A stretch of 64,000 nucleotides of DNA from Shewanella sp. HN-41 (GCF_000217915.1 NZ_AFOZ01000012.1:1-64000), one strand, 5' to 3'. Positions 21,675-30,636 are shown, counted from the stretch's first letter. Program-made: numbers and translations. Notes: a model not told the origin generated them from the letters alone.

Positions 21675-21781
21675 TGCGGCCTTGCGGCCGAGGTGAATCA
21701 AAGTCGTGGGGCTTCACCCCACACCCGATATAGCCAGTGTGTGGCTGTTGATCCGGAAAGGGTTATGCCTGTCCCATCTTT
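21675..21781 (+). repeat. Short copy of the GCGGCC/GACAGGC repeat element
   Basis: About 107 bp. The left end is TGCGGCC-TTGC-GGCCG followed by GGTGAATCAAAGTCGTGGGG and TTCACCCCACACCCGA. The right end is GCCTGTCCCATCTTT. The same two ends bound the roughly 480-bp copies at 22510 and 25095, so this looks like an internally deleted member. Confidence 0.75.
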
Positions 21782-21925
21782 CATCTCTTTCACTTCTCTC
21801 CTTCTCATCTTTCCTAAGAAATTTATCTTTAATGACATTTGTCATCCGTAATTGCTGACAACTCACACTGCCGTGATTTAGCGGATATAGGGATACTTAA
21901 GCCATACCAACAAGGAGGCTTAATC

Positions 21926-22495
21926 ATGCAACATAAATCACTGGATCAACAACTTATCGAATACCGTCAACAACGAGCCTTGGCTATGCCTTTATCTGGC
22001 ATGATCGTCTGGAGCTTACTGTTTGGATTGAGTTTTGTTTTACCTCCCTCGCAGTTGGTGATGGTGGTATTTATCGGCACTGGTTCTATTATCTACCTTG
22101 CCATGGGTATTTCGCGGCTGACGGGCGAGAATATCTCGTTTAAGAAAAGCGCTGAGCGTAATTGGTTTGAGACTGTGTTTCTGGCGGGTGTGGGCATGAG
22201 TTTTTTAACCTTTGCCATCAGCATCCCATTCTTTATGGAAAACTATTTAGCACTTCCCTTCGCCCTTGCGGTGCAAACAGGATTAATGTGGTTGGTTTAC
22301 GGCGTGTTAGCGGCGCAAAAGGTTGCGATTGTGCATGCAATAGTGCGCACCTTGGCCTGTGTTATTGCCTTCATGCTCTGGCCTGAGTTGAGCTTTCAGC
22401 TTCAGCCTTTGATTGTGGTGGTATGTTATGGGTTTTCGATTCCACTAATGGAACGTCGTTGGAAGATTCAGCAAAATCTTTGTGTTGCAAGTTAG
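21926..22495 (+). CDS. Six-helix inner-membrane protein, unknown
   Basis: 189-residue hydrophobic protein. I start at the ATG preceded by AAGGAGGCTTAATC, an ideal ribosome site; the longer upstream frame has none. After a short polar N-terminus (MQHKSLDQQLIEYRQQRALA) come about six membrane helices, for example SGMIVWSLLFGLSFVL, AGVGMSFLTFAISIPFFM and LQPLIVVVCYGFSIPLM. No motif that I can tie to a function. It sits between two copies of a repeat element. Confidence 0.8.
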   Translation: MQHKSLDQQLIEYRQQRALAMPLSGMIVWSLLFGLSFVLPPSQLVMVVFIGTGSIIYLAMGISRLTGENISFKKSAERNWFETVFLAGVGMSFLTFAISIPFFMENYLALPFALAVQTGLMWLVYGVLAAQKVAIVHAIVRTLACVIAFMLWPELSFQLQPLIVVVCYGFSIPLMERRWKIQQNLCVAS

Positions 22496-22509
22496 TTGTT
22501 AGTCGGTTT

Positions 22510-22991
22510 TGCGGCCTTACGGCCGAGGTGAATCAAAGTCGTGGGGCTTCACCCCCTGATTTTTAATCAAGAGTCGACCAAGGAGGACTGCTCGTCCTAT
22601 CCTCCTTGCCTATCGTTTTTACATCAGCCAAGACGCCCCTAGTGAAGTTACATGCATTAGTTAGTGGCTTCGTGCTTATTCGAAAATCACTAACGCTTCC
22701 GATGGTTCCGCTTTACATCCATGTAAAGCACTCCAGTTCGGCAGTCCCTGCCTCTCGCTCATAAGCTCGAAAATCACCGATTTTCATTCGCCCCTGTACC
22801 TGCGAAAGCTAGCCGGTCATCTGATAGGCAGGATGCCTGAATGTCGTGAAGTGCATGGATGCACGAGAACGACCATGACCGGACTCACGCAATTTATTCC
22901 AACGCCCCGCGGCAACTTCGCAGGGGAAGGTGAACTTCTGTGGCCTTGGTGTTAGCTGTTAGTCCTAAAGATTTGTGCCTGTCCCATCTTT
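22510..22991 (+). repeat. Long copy of the repeat element, left arm of nuclease cassette
   Basis: About 480 bp. Modules in order: the GCGGCC/GGTGAA hairpin unit at 22510-22555; a hairpin CAAGGAGGA...TCCTCCTTG at 22579-22608; CCAAGACGCCCCTA; a variable middle with CTAACGCTTCCGATGGT; GCGGCAACTTCGCAGGGGAA near 22910; and the right end TGCCTGTCCCATCTTT. The same modules occur in reverse order and on the opposite strand at 25095-25574. No coding frame is convincing. Confidence 0.8.
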
Positions 22992-23007
22992 CTATTGTTT
23001 CTCCGAT

Positions 23008-23031
23008 GCGCTCCTAGTGAGCGCTTTTTTT
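23008..23031 (+). terminator. Plus-strand terminator beyond repeat element
   Basis: GCGCTC-CTAGT-GAGCGC followed by seven T residues. The nearest plus-strand gene ends at 22495, with the repeat element in between. It may be that gene's own terminator, pushed away by the insertion, or the end of a transcript from the element. Confidence 0.85.
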
Positions 23032-23062
23032 AAGCGATATTGTCCACAACTGTTTTATTAAT

Positions 23063-24112
23063 TTACAAAGGTGAAAATTTTGAGGGGTTAATATCGAGCC
23101 TTCTTAAGTCAAATGGCCTTAATCTGCTTTCTTCAAATAACTCAATCATGCTTTTAAAAAGATACATCTTCCTATGTTCATCAACTACCAAAGGATTTTC
23201 TTTTAATAACGTAGCATTGCATGCAGACATAACCATAGAGCCGAACTCAATTAGCTGTTCATCTGACCAATCTGTCATATACCGATTCTTTTGATATTGG
23301 TCTACTATAAATGCTTGACCTTTCTTGGGTATTTCTAATTTTGGTTGATTCAATTTCTCAATTTCAAACTCATTTTCACCAGAATCTTGGAGTTTGTGGT
23401 TACAATTATTAAAGTAAGAATAGTGCTCAAAAAGCTGCTTCAAAGCCATTGCTGCTTGTTTGCTAACTTGATTCTGTGGAATGTTATCATTAGTTATTCC
23501 GTAGATCGGTATAACTGGGCCACTTAGGTGCGAATTTTTTACTTTATGAGTGCCTTGAATAAGTGTGACGTAGTTAATGTGTGAAAATCTTAGCTCAGTT
23601 CCTATTTTTTGACGTAGCCTTTTGCATATATAATCGACTAAAACATCTGGTTCAAAAAAGTCAGCTAACTCGTTAATAATAATCAGCCCTCCAGCAGTTT
23701 GACTATTCATATTGAGCAATTCGATTGTGTCTTTGATTTGCTTATTTGCAATGCTCATGATTTCTTCAATATGACGAAATGCAACCGTTTCAAATTTTCT
23801 TATTAGCCTTTCTCCATCAGGCATTAGACTCACAACATTTCGAAAGTTGAGTTCACCATAGATTGCTGGGAAATCTGGCCGCTCCATTATCTCATGAAAG
23901 AAGTCTTCCATTTTGAGGGTCGGATTTTCTTTGAGGGTCTTAAGTTCAATGACTAGAACATCTCTTATTGCATAGTCGGCAATCTTTCTACCGCATGGCC
24001 AACTATCCTTAATATCGTCGAGATCTTCGATTGGAGCATATTGGGACATAAAAGATTTAAAATTTTTTTCATTAAGAAATTCAATATTTTTTTTAGTCAT
24101 TGAGTTGTCCAC
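23063..24112 (-). CDS. Putative PD-(D/E)XK-like protein of nuclease cassette
   Basis: 349-residue protein from a GTG start 4 nt after the upstream gene's stop; an ATG four codons on is the alternative. Near the N-terminus, D46-Y-A-I-R-D followed by LVIE56-L-K58 resembles the D...ExK core of PD-(D/E)XK nucleases. The middle includes GGLIIINELADFFEPDVLVD and helices with many I, E and K residues. AT-rich, with codon use unlike the core genes around it. Cotranscribed with the HNH-like gene, so the two likely work together. I do not recognise a named family; the nuclease reading is inference. Confidence 0.65.
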   Translation of the reverse strand: MDNSMTKKNIEFLNEKNFKSFMSQYAPIEDLDDIKDSWPCGRKIADYAIRDVLVIELKTLKENPTLKMEDFFHEIMERPDFPAIYGELNFRNVVSLMPDGERLIRKFETVAFRHIEEIMSIANKQIKDTIELLNMNSQTAGGLIIINELADFFEPDVLVDYICKRLRQKIGTELRFSHINYVTLIQGTHKVKNSHLSGPVIPIYGITNDNIPQNQVSKQAAMALKQLFEHYSYFNNCNHKLQDSGENEFEIEKLNQPKLEIPKKGQAFIVDQYQKNRYMTDWSDEQLIEFGSMVMSACNATLLKENPLVVDEHRKMYLFKSMIELFEESRLRPFDLRRLDINPSKFSPL

Positions 24113-24116
24113 GTTG

Positions 24117-24959
24117 TTAGTAGGGGTAATTGACTAGCAATTTTGTGTCTGTCTGGCCTTTCAGATTGCATAGGTGTGAACTAAATTTTTCAAACTTAAC
24201 CGCCGCATTACCTACTTCAATCGCAAGCTCCCTTGTTTTATCAATCATGTCTGCGAATTTATCAACACTTTGAGGATATTTGCGGCGTATCTCATTGAGA
24301 TCGATATAGTCGTAAGATTCCTTATTGCCACCTGACTGTTGTTTGAAATGATCCATAAAAGCTTCTATCGCACTGATAAGTTCTTGTCTCATTTGCTCCA
24401 ATTCTTCGTTAACAAATTCCAGTTTTGGATCATCCCGTTTGTCGTGAGCTATGGTTAAGGTATCGATTAGCGAGTTTGGTACTTTAGCTCTGAATCGCTC
24501 TGTTTTTAGGTCATCAAGAAATTGTGATGAATAAATGCCTGAGAAATAGTTAAGTCTTTGTAAATCATTAATAGAAACTACCACTTTGCGAGATGGTATG
24601 GGCTTGAGGTTTAGTCTTGCGGCAGCCCTTTTCTCGGCGTCTATCTTCCATTTTTGCAGCCTTTGCACGGTGTAAAACTCAGGATCGACATCGATCATCC
24701 TTGCGTGATTACAACAAAGCCATATTCCATTATCAATGCTCTTGCGAGTCTCTTGGCTCATAGTTGGATCGTACCTTGGCCCTCCTTCTGTCGCAGCGCA
24801 AATATGAGCCGCTACGCCTATAGATACCATTGCATCAGTAGATGAACCACTTGGGCCTTTGGTCGATTTATTGCATGTAGGAGCAGAGCAAATCCCGTTA
24901 ACTCTATCCGAGAGCATACGTTTTGTTGCCTGTGTAAAATCATCTCTAGTGTTTGACAA
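24117..24959 (-). CDS. HNH endonuclease-like protein
   Basis: 280-residue protein. I start at a TTG with GGGAG six nt upstream; the longer frame would add a non-polar stretch overlapping spacer DNA. The N-terminal 110 residues look like a zinc-stabilised HNH fold: C24-x4-C29, AH52IC, GGPRYDPTMS, N77GIWLC82, then NH85ARMID. A long helical region follows. HNH domains with the AHI/GPRYD/NGIWLC pattern are common in bacterial defence effectors. It is the first gene of a two-gene AT-rich cassette bounded by inverted repeat elements. The target is not known. Confidence 0.75.
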   Translation of the reverse strand: MSNTRDDFTQATKRMLSDRVNGICSAPTCNKSTKGPSGSSTDAMVSIGVAAHICAATEGGPRYDPTMSQETRKSIDNGIWLCCNHARMIDVDPEFYTVQRLQKWKIDAEKRAAARLNLKPIPSRKVVVSINDLQRLNYFSGIYSSQFLDDLKTERFRAKVPNSLIDTLTIAHDKRDDPKLEFVNEELEQMRQELISAIEAFMDHFKQQSGGNKESYDYIDLNEIRRKYPQSVDKFADMIDKTRELAIEVGNAAVKFEKFSSHLCNLKGQTDTKLLVNYPY

Positions 24960-25094
24960 AGGAGTCTCCCAATAAGAAAAACAATTCAGAATGATAGCCA
25001 CATATAGCAGATTGGTTAGTGGTATTCCATAGATGGGAATTAGCATTTTTCCGTGGCAAACTGTGCCATCTTGTTGAGTATTGAGGCGTTAATG

Positions 25095-25574
25095 AAAGAT
25101 CGGACAGGCACAGATCTTTGGGGATTAATTGTTCGCACAGAAGTTACAGAGGTTCACCTTCCCCTGCGAAGTTGCTGAAGGGCGTTGAAGAAAATCGCGT
25201 GAAGCAGACTGGACGTCTGCGTAGCTTTCGGGGTACAGGATGCACCATCGGAAGCGTTAGGGAAAAGTTGGGACAGGCACAAATCTGCCGGGATTTACAG
25301 CCAACACAGAAGTTACAGGAGTTCACCATCCCCTCGGAGTTGCCGCAGGGCATTTGCGTTCGTTGCGTGAGCGAGGCATGGATGCCGAGATAGCGTCAGT
25401 CGAATCAGGGACGAGCGTCTGACGCGATAGCATAAGGACGCCAAATGCCCAAGGGGCTTTCAACTCCGTTAGGGGCGTCTTGGAGAATCCAAGGAGGATA
25501 GGACGAGCAGTCCTCCTTGGTCGGGTGTGGGGTGAAGCCCCACGACTTTGATTCACCTCGGCCATTAGGCCGCA
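25095..25574 (-). repeat. Long copy of the repeat element, right arm of nuclease cassette
   Basis: About 480 bp, inverted relative to the copy at 22510. It contains two tandem units, each with GGACAGGCAC, then AGAAGTTACAG, then a GTTCACC(A/T)TCCCC stretch (near 25101-25175 and 25270-25350). The hairpin CAAGGAGGA...TCCTCCTTG is at 25490-25519 and the GCGGCC end is at 25574. A plus-strand open frame of 91 codons lies within it but shows no protein-like features. Confidence 0.8.
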
Positions 25575-25643
25575 ATTACTAATCGCGATTCACAGCAATA
25601 ACTTTGTTCGTGAGACACTAAACAAATCATCACAATTGATTGA

Positions 25644-25688
25644 GGGTGAAGCCCCACGATCTTGACTCACCTCGGCCGAAAGGCCGCA
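25644..25688 (-). repeat. Fragment of the repeat element (GCGGCC end)
   Basis: A 45-bp partial copy, minus orientation. It holds GGGTGAAGCCCCACGA, a diverged middle, CTCACCTCGGCCG and AGGCCGCA. It lies between the long copy and the fbp terminator. Confidence 0.7.
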
Positions 25689-25716
25689 TTTTAAAATGAA
25701 TGTCGCATTCCGCGAC

Positions 25717-25746
25717 AATAAAAAAGCCACTGTGGTCAGTGGCTTT
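25717..25746 (-). terminator. Terminator after fbp
   Basis: On the minus strand AAAGCCACTGACCACAGTGG is followed by CTTTTTTATT. It lies about 33 nt beyond the fbp stop. Confidence 0.88.
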
Positions 25747-25778
25747 CATCTGAAAAATCATAATCTAAGCGATTCGGC

Positions 25779-26771
25779 TTACTCTAAATCAGGTTCTTCG
25801 CTGTAGTCTAAACCATGGTAGCTTAGGCAAGCGTCAACTTCGTTGGCGCTGCCTAGGATAACCGCAACACGCTGGTGAATTTGTGTTGGAGTAATATCTA
25901 AAATGGTCTCATAGCCCGTTGAAGCTTTACCGCCGGCTTGTTCGACTAAGAAGGCCATAGGGTTGGCTTCGTACATTAAACGTAGCTTGTAGGGTTTTTT
26001 CGGATCTTTATTGTCGGTTGGGTAGGTAAAGATACCGCCGCGGGATAGTACGCGGTGCACGTCACCGACCATGGCCGCAATCCAGCGCATGTTGAATGAT
26101 TTTTCCCGTGGACCAATTTTACCGAGCAGCAAATCGGCAATATAGGTTTGCATTGGTGCTTCCCAAAAACGTTGGTTCGACATGTTAATGGCAAACTCTT
26201 GAGTTTCTGGGCTAATGCTCATGGCGGCATTCGTCAGTAAAAACTCATTGGTTTCTGGGTGCAGAGTAAAGAGTTGCACGCCTTGGCCTGTGGTTAATGC
26301 CAGCATGGTCGATGGGCCATAGAGCACATAACCTGCGGCTAACTGCGCGCGGCCAGATTGTAAAAAGCTAGTTTCAGTCAGCTCGCCAGCGGGGGCGGGT
26401 AAGACAGAAAAGATAGTGCCGACTAACGAGTTAATATCGATATTAGATGAGCCATCGAGCGGATCGAAACACACCAGATATTGGCCATTTTGGCTGACTT
26501 CAACCACATGATCTTCTTCTTCCGACGCTAAACCGCGCACTGTACCGTCGGCTTTGAGCGCATCTTTGAGCATGTCGTTGGTGATGATATCCAGTTTTTT
26601 CTGGGTTTCACCTTGCACGTTTTCCTGCTCGGTCGCACCTAACACGCCAGCAAGCGCACCGTGACGTACCGCATGGCTAATGGCTTTTGAGGTGTCGGCT
26701 AAGGTTAAAATCAAGTGGGAGAGAGAGTCGTTCACTGCCTGTGAGGTCAAGTGCTGGGCAAGAGTCTGCAT
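25779..26771 (-). CDS. fbp: Fructose-1,6-bisphosphatase class I
   Basis: 330-residue gluconeogenic phosphatase converting fructose 1,6-bisphosphate to fructose 6-phosphate. The metal-site motifs are GLASEEEDH, and [11 protein letters not shown] with the acidic cluster typical of class I. The substrate-binding region [20 protein letters not shown] closes the active site. Length matches E. coli Fbp (332). Single gene with terminator, divergent from the DPP-IV-like gene. Confidence 0.97.
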   Translation of the reverse strand: MQTLAQHLTSQAVNDSLSHLILTLADTSKAISHAVRHGALAGVLGATEQENVQGETQKKLDIITNDMLKDALKADGTVRGLASEEEDHVVEVSQNGQYLVCFDPLDGSSNIDINSLVGTIFSVLPAPAGELTETSFLQSGRAQLAAGYVLYGPSTMLALTTGQGVQLFTLHPETNEFLLTNAAMSISPETQEFAINMSNQRFWEAPMQTYIADLLLGKIGPREKSFNMRWIAAMVGDVHRVLSRGGIFTYPTDNKDPKKPYKLRLMYEANPMAFLVEQAGGKASTGYETILDITPTQIHQRVAVILGSANEVDACLSYHGLDYSEEPDLE

Positions 26772-27025
26772 GTTATGTCCTTTAGGGGTTCAACAATGAG
26801 GTCAATTTCGTTATTTGCCGCGAATGATAACTCAGTTAGCCGACAATTTCAGCGATGTTGCTGATGCTTTTAACGATTATTAGGGCTTATTTGGATTGAG
26901 CTTGGCGCATGCTCCTAATTTGTATCTGTATATTGCATGCTATTTCTATTTGGGGTTTGCCTCTGGCACAATGGCGGCAGTTTTTAATCGCCAGCCTAAG
27001 GCGAATATGTTTCCAAGGAATAATA

Positions 27026-29341
27026 ATGATTAAAAATAGGTTAACTTGGTTCCCTGTGCACGCACTTAAGGTGCGTACTATCCCCCTACTGATAGCGAGC
27101 CAAATGGCCATGATTTCGACAGCGATGATTTCAACTATCCCAGCATATGCCCTTGAGGGTGGTAAGCAACCCCTGACGATTGAGCGAATGAATGCCTCGC
27201 CCGCCTTAGCGGGCACCAGCCCCCGTGGTTTAAAATTGTCACCCGATGGCCAGCGCGTCACCTATCTTGCTGGCCGTAAAGACAATCAAAGTTTTTACGA
27301 CCTCTGGCAAATGGATGTCAAAACCGCTGAGTCGAGCCTGCTATTAAACGCCGATAAACTCGCCACCAATGAATTATCCGATGAAGAAAAAGCCCGTCGT
27401 GAACGCCAACGTATTTATGGCGAAGGCATTATGGAGTACTTCTGGGCGGACGATAGCAAGGCGCTATTGATCCCGGCTTCTGGCAATCTGTATTACTTTT
27501 CCCTTGCCGACAACAGTGTTACTCAATTACCGATTGGCGAAGGGTTTGCCACAGATGCACGCCTATCGCCCAAGGGGCATTTTGTGTCTTTTGTGCGGGA
27601 TCAAAATTTGTATGTGTTAGATCTGGCGACGAAAAAACTCCAAGCTATGACGACCGATGGCGGCGGGGCGATTAAAAATGCCATGGCAGAATTTGTCGCC
27701 CAAGAAGAAATGGATCGCATGACCGGCTACTGGTGGGCGCCCGATGAATCGGCTATCGCCTTCACCCGTATCGACGAGTCCGCGGTTGAGCAAGTGACGC
27801 GTAACGAGATCTATGCCGACGGCATTAAACTCACCGAGCAGCGTTATCCTGCCGCAGGTAAAAATAACGTCGATATCGCATTAGGTGTGGTGACGCTAAA
27901 AGATAGGGCCATCAATTGGGTGACCCTGCGCGAAGAGAATAGCGAAGACAAGAGCAAAGATATTTACCTGCCGCGTGTCGATTGGCTGCCCGATAGCAAA
28001 CACTTGTCGTTTCAGTGGCAGAGCCGTGATCAGCATAAGCTAGATTTGCAGTTAGTGGCGTTAGATGCACTGACTAAGCCAAAAACCTTAGTCAAAGAAC
28101 GCAGTGATGCTTGGGTAAACCTCAATAACGACCTGCATTTCTTAAAACAGCAGTCTGCTTTTATTTGGGCGTCTGAGCGTGATGGCTTTAATCATCTGTA
28201 TCTTTTCGACTTAAAAGGCAAACTTAAAACGCAATTGACTAAGGGCGAGTGGGCTGTCGATGAGTTGGAATATATAGATGAAACTGCAGGTTGGGTGTAT
28301 TTTACTGGCCGCAAAGATACCCCAATCGAAAAACACCTCTACCGTGTGCCATTAGCGGGCGGCAAGGTTGAGCGCGTGAGCGATCAAGCGGGGATGCACG
28401 ATCCGGTATTTGCCGATAATCAAAGTGTGTATCTCGATTATTTCAACAGTTTATCTCAGCCACCACAAATCAGTTTGCACGGTGATAAGGGCCAGCAACT
28501 GGCCTGGGTCGAGCAAAATGCGGTCAAGCAAGGCCATCCACTCTATGATTATGCGGGTCTGTGGCAGATTCCTGAGTTTGGTGAGCTTAAGGCCGAAGAT
28601 GGTCAAGTGCTGCAAACCCGTTTATTCAAACCTATGCCCTTCGATGCGAGCAAGAAATACCCTGTCGTAGTGCGGGTTTACGGTGGGCCACACGCCCAAT
28701 TGGTGACTAATAGTTGGAGCGAGCAAGATTACTTTACCCAGTATCTCGTGCAACAAGGGTACGTGGTATTTCAACTCGATAACCGCGGCAGTGCCCACAG
28801 AGGTACTCGGTTCGAGCAGGTGATTTACCGTCACTTGGGCGAAGCCGAAGTGAATGATCAAAAAGTGGGTGTGGATTATCTGCGTAGCTTAGCCTTTGTC
28901 GATGCCGACAATGTTGCTATTTACGGCCACAGCTACGGCGGTTACATGGCTCTGATGAGTTTATTTAAGGCGCCAGATTACTTTAAAGCCGCGATTTCAG
29001 GCGCACCTGTCACCGATTGGCGTTTGTATGATACCCACTACACCGAGCGCTATCTTGCCCATCCCGCAACCAATGAACAGGGTTATGAAGCCAGCAGCGT
29101 GTTCCCCTATGTGAAAAATTATCAATCGGGGCTATTGATGTACCACGGTATGGCCGATGATAACGTCTTGTTTGAAAACAGTACCCGGGTCTATAAGGCG
29201 TTGCAGGACGAAGGGAAATTATTCCAGATGATTGATTATCCGGGCTCTAAACATTCGATGCGTGGCGAGAAAGTGCGTAATCACTTATACCGTTCATTAG
29301 CGGATTTCCTGGATAGACAGCTGAAAAGAAGTGGCCAATAA
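27026..29341 (+). CDS. DPP-IV-like S9 family peptidase, exported
   Basis: 771-residue serine peptidase of the S9B (dipeptidyl peptidase IV) type. The start ATG follows CAAGGAATAATA. An upstream in-frame extension of 39 residues has no ribosome site and would precede the basic-hydrophobic signal region (LLIASQMAMISTAMIS...AYA). Residues about 75-480 form a beta-propeller, including EFVAQEEMDRMTGYWW, the double-glutamate motif that binds the substrate N-terminus. The catalytic triad is S636 in GHSYGG, D711 in GMADDNV and H743 in GSKHSM. Acts in the periplasm or outside on X-Pro peptides. Single gene. Confidence 0.94.
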   Translation: MIKNRLTWFPVHALKVRTIPLLIASQMAMISTAMISTIPAYALEGGKQPLTIERMNASPALAGTSPRGLKLSPDGQRVTYLAGRKDNQSFYDLWQMDVKTAESSLLLNADKLATNELSDEEKARRERQRIYGEGIMEYFWADDSKALLIPASGNLYYFSLADNSVTQLPIGEGFATDARLSPKGHFVSFVRDQNLYVLDLATKKLQAMTTDGGGAIKNAMAEFVAQEEMDRMTGYWWAPDESAIAFTRIDESAVEQVTRNEIYADGIKLTEQRYPAAGKNNVDIALGVVTLKDRAINWVTLREENSEDKSKDIYLPRVDWLPDSKHLSFQWQSRDQHKLDLQLVALDALTKPKTLVKERSDAWVNLNNDLHFLKQQSAFIWASERDGFNHLYLFDLKGKLKTQLTKGEWAVDELEYIDETAGWVYFTGRKDTPIEKHLYRVPLAGGKVERVSDQAGMHDPVFADNQSVYLDYFNSLSQPPQISLHGDKGQQLAWVEQNAVKQGHPLYDYAGLWQIPEFGELKAEDGQVLQTRLFKPMPFDASKKYPVVVRVYGGPHAQLVTNSWSEQDYFTQYLVQQGYVVFQLDNRGSAHRGTRFEQVIYRHLGEAEVNDQKVGVDYLRSLAFVDADNVAIYGHSYGGYMALMSLFKAPDYFKAAISGAPVTDWRLYDTHYTERYLAHPATNEQGYEASSVFPYVKNYQSGLLMYHGMADDNVLFENSTRVYKALQDEGKLFQMIDYPGSKHSMRGEKVRNHLYRSLADFLDRQLKRSGQ

Positions 29342-29458
29342 GTTGGAATGTGGGTGGGGCGCATGCCTCACTCACTGTGAACGATCGGCAATGATGCCCA
29401 AGCTTGAGTTGGTTGGCTGTGATAAACACGGTAAAAGGTAATTTGCCAGTTTGCAGAT

Positions 29459-29494
29459 ATAAAAAAACCAGATCCTAGGATCTGGTTTTTATTA
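29459..29494. terminator. Bidirectional terminator, S9 peptidase / arcA
   Basis: AACCAGATCC-TA-GGATCTGGTT flanked by an A run on the left and T run on the right, between two convergent genes. Confidence 0.9.
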
Positions 29495-29514
29495 TTCAAA
29501 CGGTAAGCCGAAGA

Positions 29515-30231
29515 TTAGTCTTCTAAGTTACCGCAGAAACGGTAGCCTTCACCGTGGATAGTCGCGATGATTTCTGGCGTATCAGGCAAGCTTTCGAAGT
29601 GCTTACGGATACGACGGATAGTCACGTCAACAGTACGATCGTGTGGCTTTAACTCACGGCCAGTCATTTTCATTAACAGATCGGCACGAGTTAAGATTTT
29701 GCCTGGGTTTTCAACAAAATGCAGCATAGCGCGGAATTCGCTACGTGGCAGTTTGTAGGATTCACCCTGTGGGCTCACCAGTGAACGACTATTGATCTCT
29801 AGGCTCCAATCGTTAAAACGATAGTATTCGACAGAGCTTTTTTCTTCGACTTCATTGCCAGCGCTATTGACGCGAGTCAGAAGGTTGCGAGCACGGATCG
29901 TCAATTCACGTGGGTTGAACGGCTTAGTAATATAATCGTCCGCACCAATTTCAAGTCCAAGAATTTTGTCGACTTCGTTGTCACGACCTGTCAGGAAGAT
30001 CAGACCGATGTTGTTGATTTCACGTAATTCACGCGCCAACAACAGGCCGTTTTTACCTGGTAAGTTAATATCCATAACGACCAAGTTAATTTTGTTTTCC
30101 TGCATAGCCTTATGCATTTCTGCGCCATCATTGGCCTCAGTTACCACATACCCTTCTGCCTCGAAAATACTTCTCAGCGTGTTACGGGTAACGGCTTCAT
30201 CTTCAACGATCAGAATGTGCGGATTTTGCAT
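29515..30231 (-). CDS. arcA: Response regulator ArcA
   Basis: 238-residue OmpR-family regulator, the redox-responsive partner of ArcB or, in Shewanella, of a split ArcS/HptA relay. Receiver domain: the acidic pair in IVEDE, the phosphoryl-accepting D54 in [11 protein letters not shown], and K in TKPFNPREL. The winged-helix DNA-binding domain ends [12 protein letters not shown], identical in style to E. coli ArcA. Controls the switch between aerobic and anaerobic metabolism. No sensor gene beside it, which is normal for arcA. A long 586-bp region lies upstream. Confidence 0.97.
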   Translation of the reverse strand: MQNPHILIVEDEAVTRNTLRSIFEAEGYVVTEANDGAEMHKAMQENKINLVVMDINLPGKNGLLLARELREINNIGLIFLTGRDNEVDKILGLEIGADDYITKPFNPRELTIRARNLLTRVNSAGNEVEEKSSVEYYRFNDWSLEINSRSLVSPQGESYKLPRSEFRAMLHFVENPGKILTRADLLMKMTGRELKPHDRTVDVTIRRIRKHFESLPDTPEIIATIHGEGYRFCGNLED

Positions 30232-30386
30232 GTTATTTACCTAAATTTTAACCAATTTTATTCTAACCATAAGCACCACTTACATCGGACGCTTATATTC
30301 ATAAAAATGTTGATACTTCCTTGGACTGCTCTGTGCTTTTAAAGGAAAGATCTTTACGGCGACATGTCAGGATGTATATAAAAGTG
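30232..30386. other. arcA upstream region
   Basis: AT-rich stretch that should hold the arcA promoter on the minus strand. On the plus strand TTTACG, 16 nt, TATATA (30353-30380) forms a plausible promoter pointing away from arcA, toward the small-RNA candidate. Confidence 0.4.
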
Positions 30387-30475
30387 CACGTTTAAAGTGT
30401 AATGCGATTAAACGTAACCAGTACCAACTTCGATAAGCAATAGTTAGAAATAGTTCCTTAACTATTGTTTTTTTT
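30387..30475 (+). ncRNA. Candidate small RNA upstream of arcA
   Basis: No protein gene lies here. A promoter-like pair (TTTACG at 30353, TATATA at 30375, 16-nt spacing) predicts a start near 30387. A perfect hairpin follows at once (ACGTTTAA at 30388, TTAAACGT at 30408). Then comes a roughly 20-nt single-stranded linker, and a terminator CAATAGTTA...TAACTATTG with eight T residues ending at 30475. The nearest upstream plus-strand gene ends over 1 kb earlier, so the terminator has no other obvious owner. Predicted length is about 89 nt. Existence is inference from structure alone. Confidence 0.45.
30438..30475 (+). terminator. Orphan Rho-independent terminator
   Basis: Nine-base-pair stem CAATAGTTA/TAACTATTG followed by a T8 tract. 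Best explained as the 3' end of the small-RNA candidate. Confidence 0.8.
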
Positions 30476-30636
30476 AAATGTTTAAATGATAAATCAAATG
30501 TAGAACACATTTTAAACAGATGTCTAGCCAGCCTATGTTATCTCTGCAGATAAATGTAACAAACTATATTGAACACTAAGCATCTTGGCTTATTGCTCAA
30601 CTCGGCCAGTGCTTCATTGTACTCGTTTTAGGCATT

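Noticed and set aside
22690..22990. Possible integron attC-like recombination site in the repeat (TAACGC near GTTAG)
   Set aside because: No consistent R'/R'' core pair or L boxes with correct spacing, and no integrase in the window.
25118..25565. Open frames on both strands in the right-hand repeat element
   Set aside because: Their translations simply follow the repeat modules, contain no domain, and are not kept between the two copies of the element.
21675..25688. CRISPR array
   Set aside because: The repeats are few, unevenly spaced, in opposite orientations and of different length; no short regular repeat-spacer pattern.
18115..25746. The similar CCACTGATATCAGTGG hairpins as a mobile repeat family
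   Set aside because: Each sits at the end of a gene with a T or A run, as expected for ordinary terminators with the same preferred stem.
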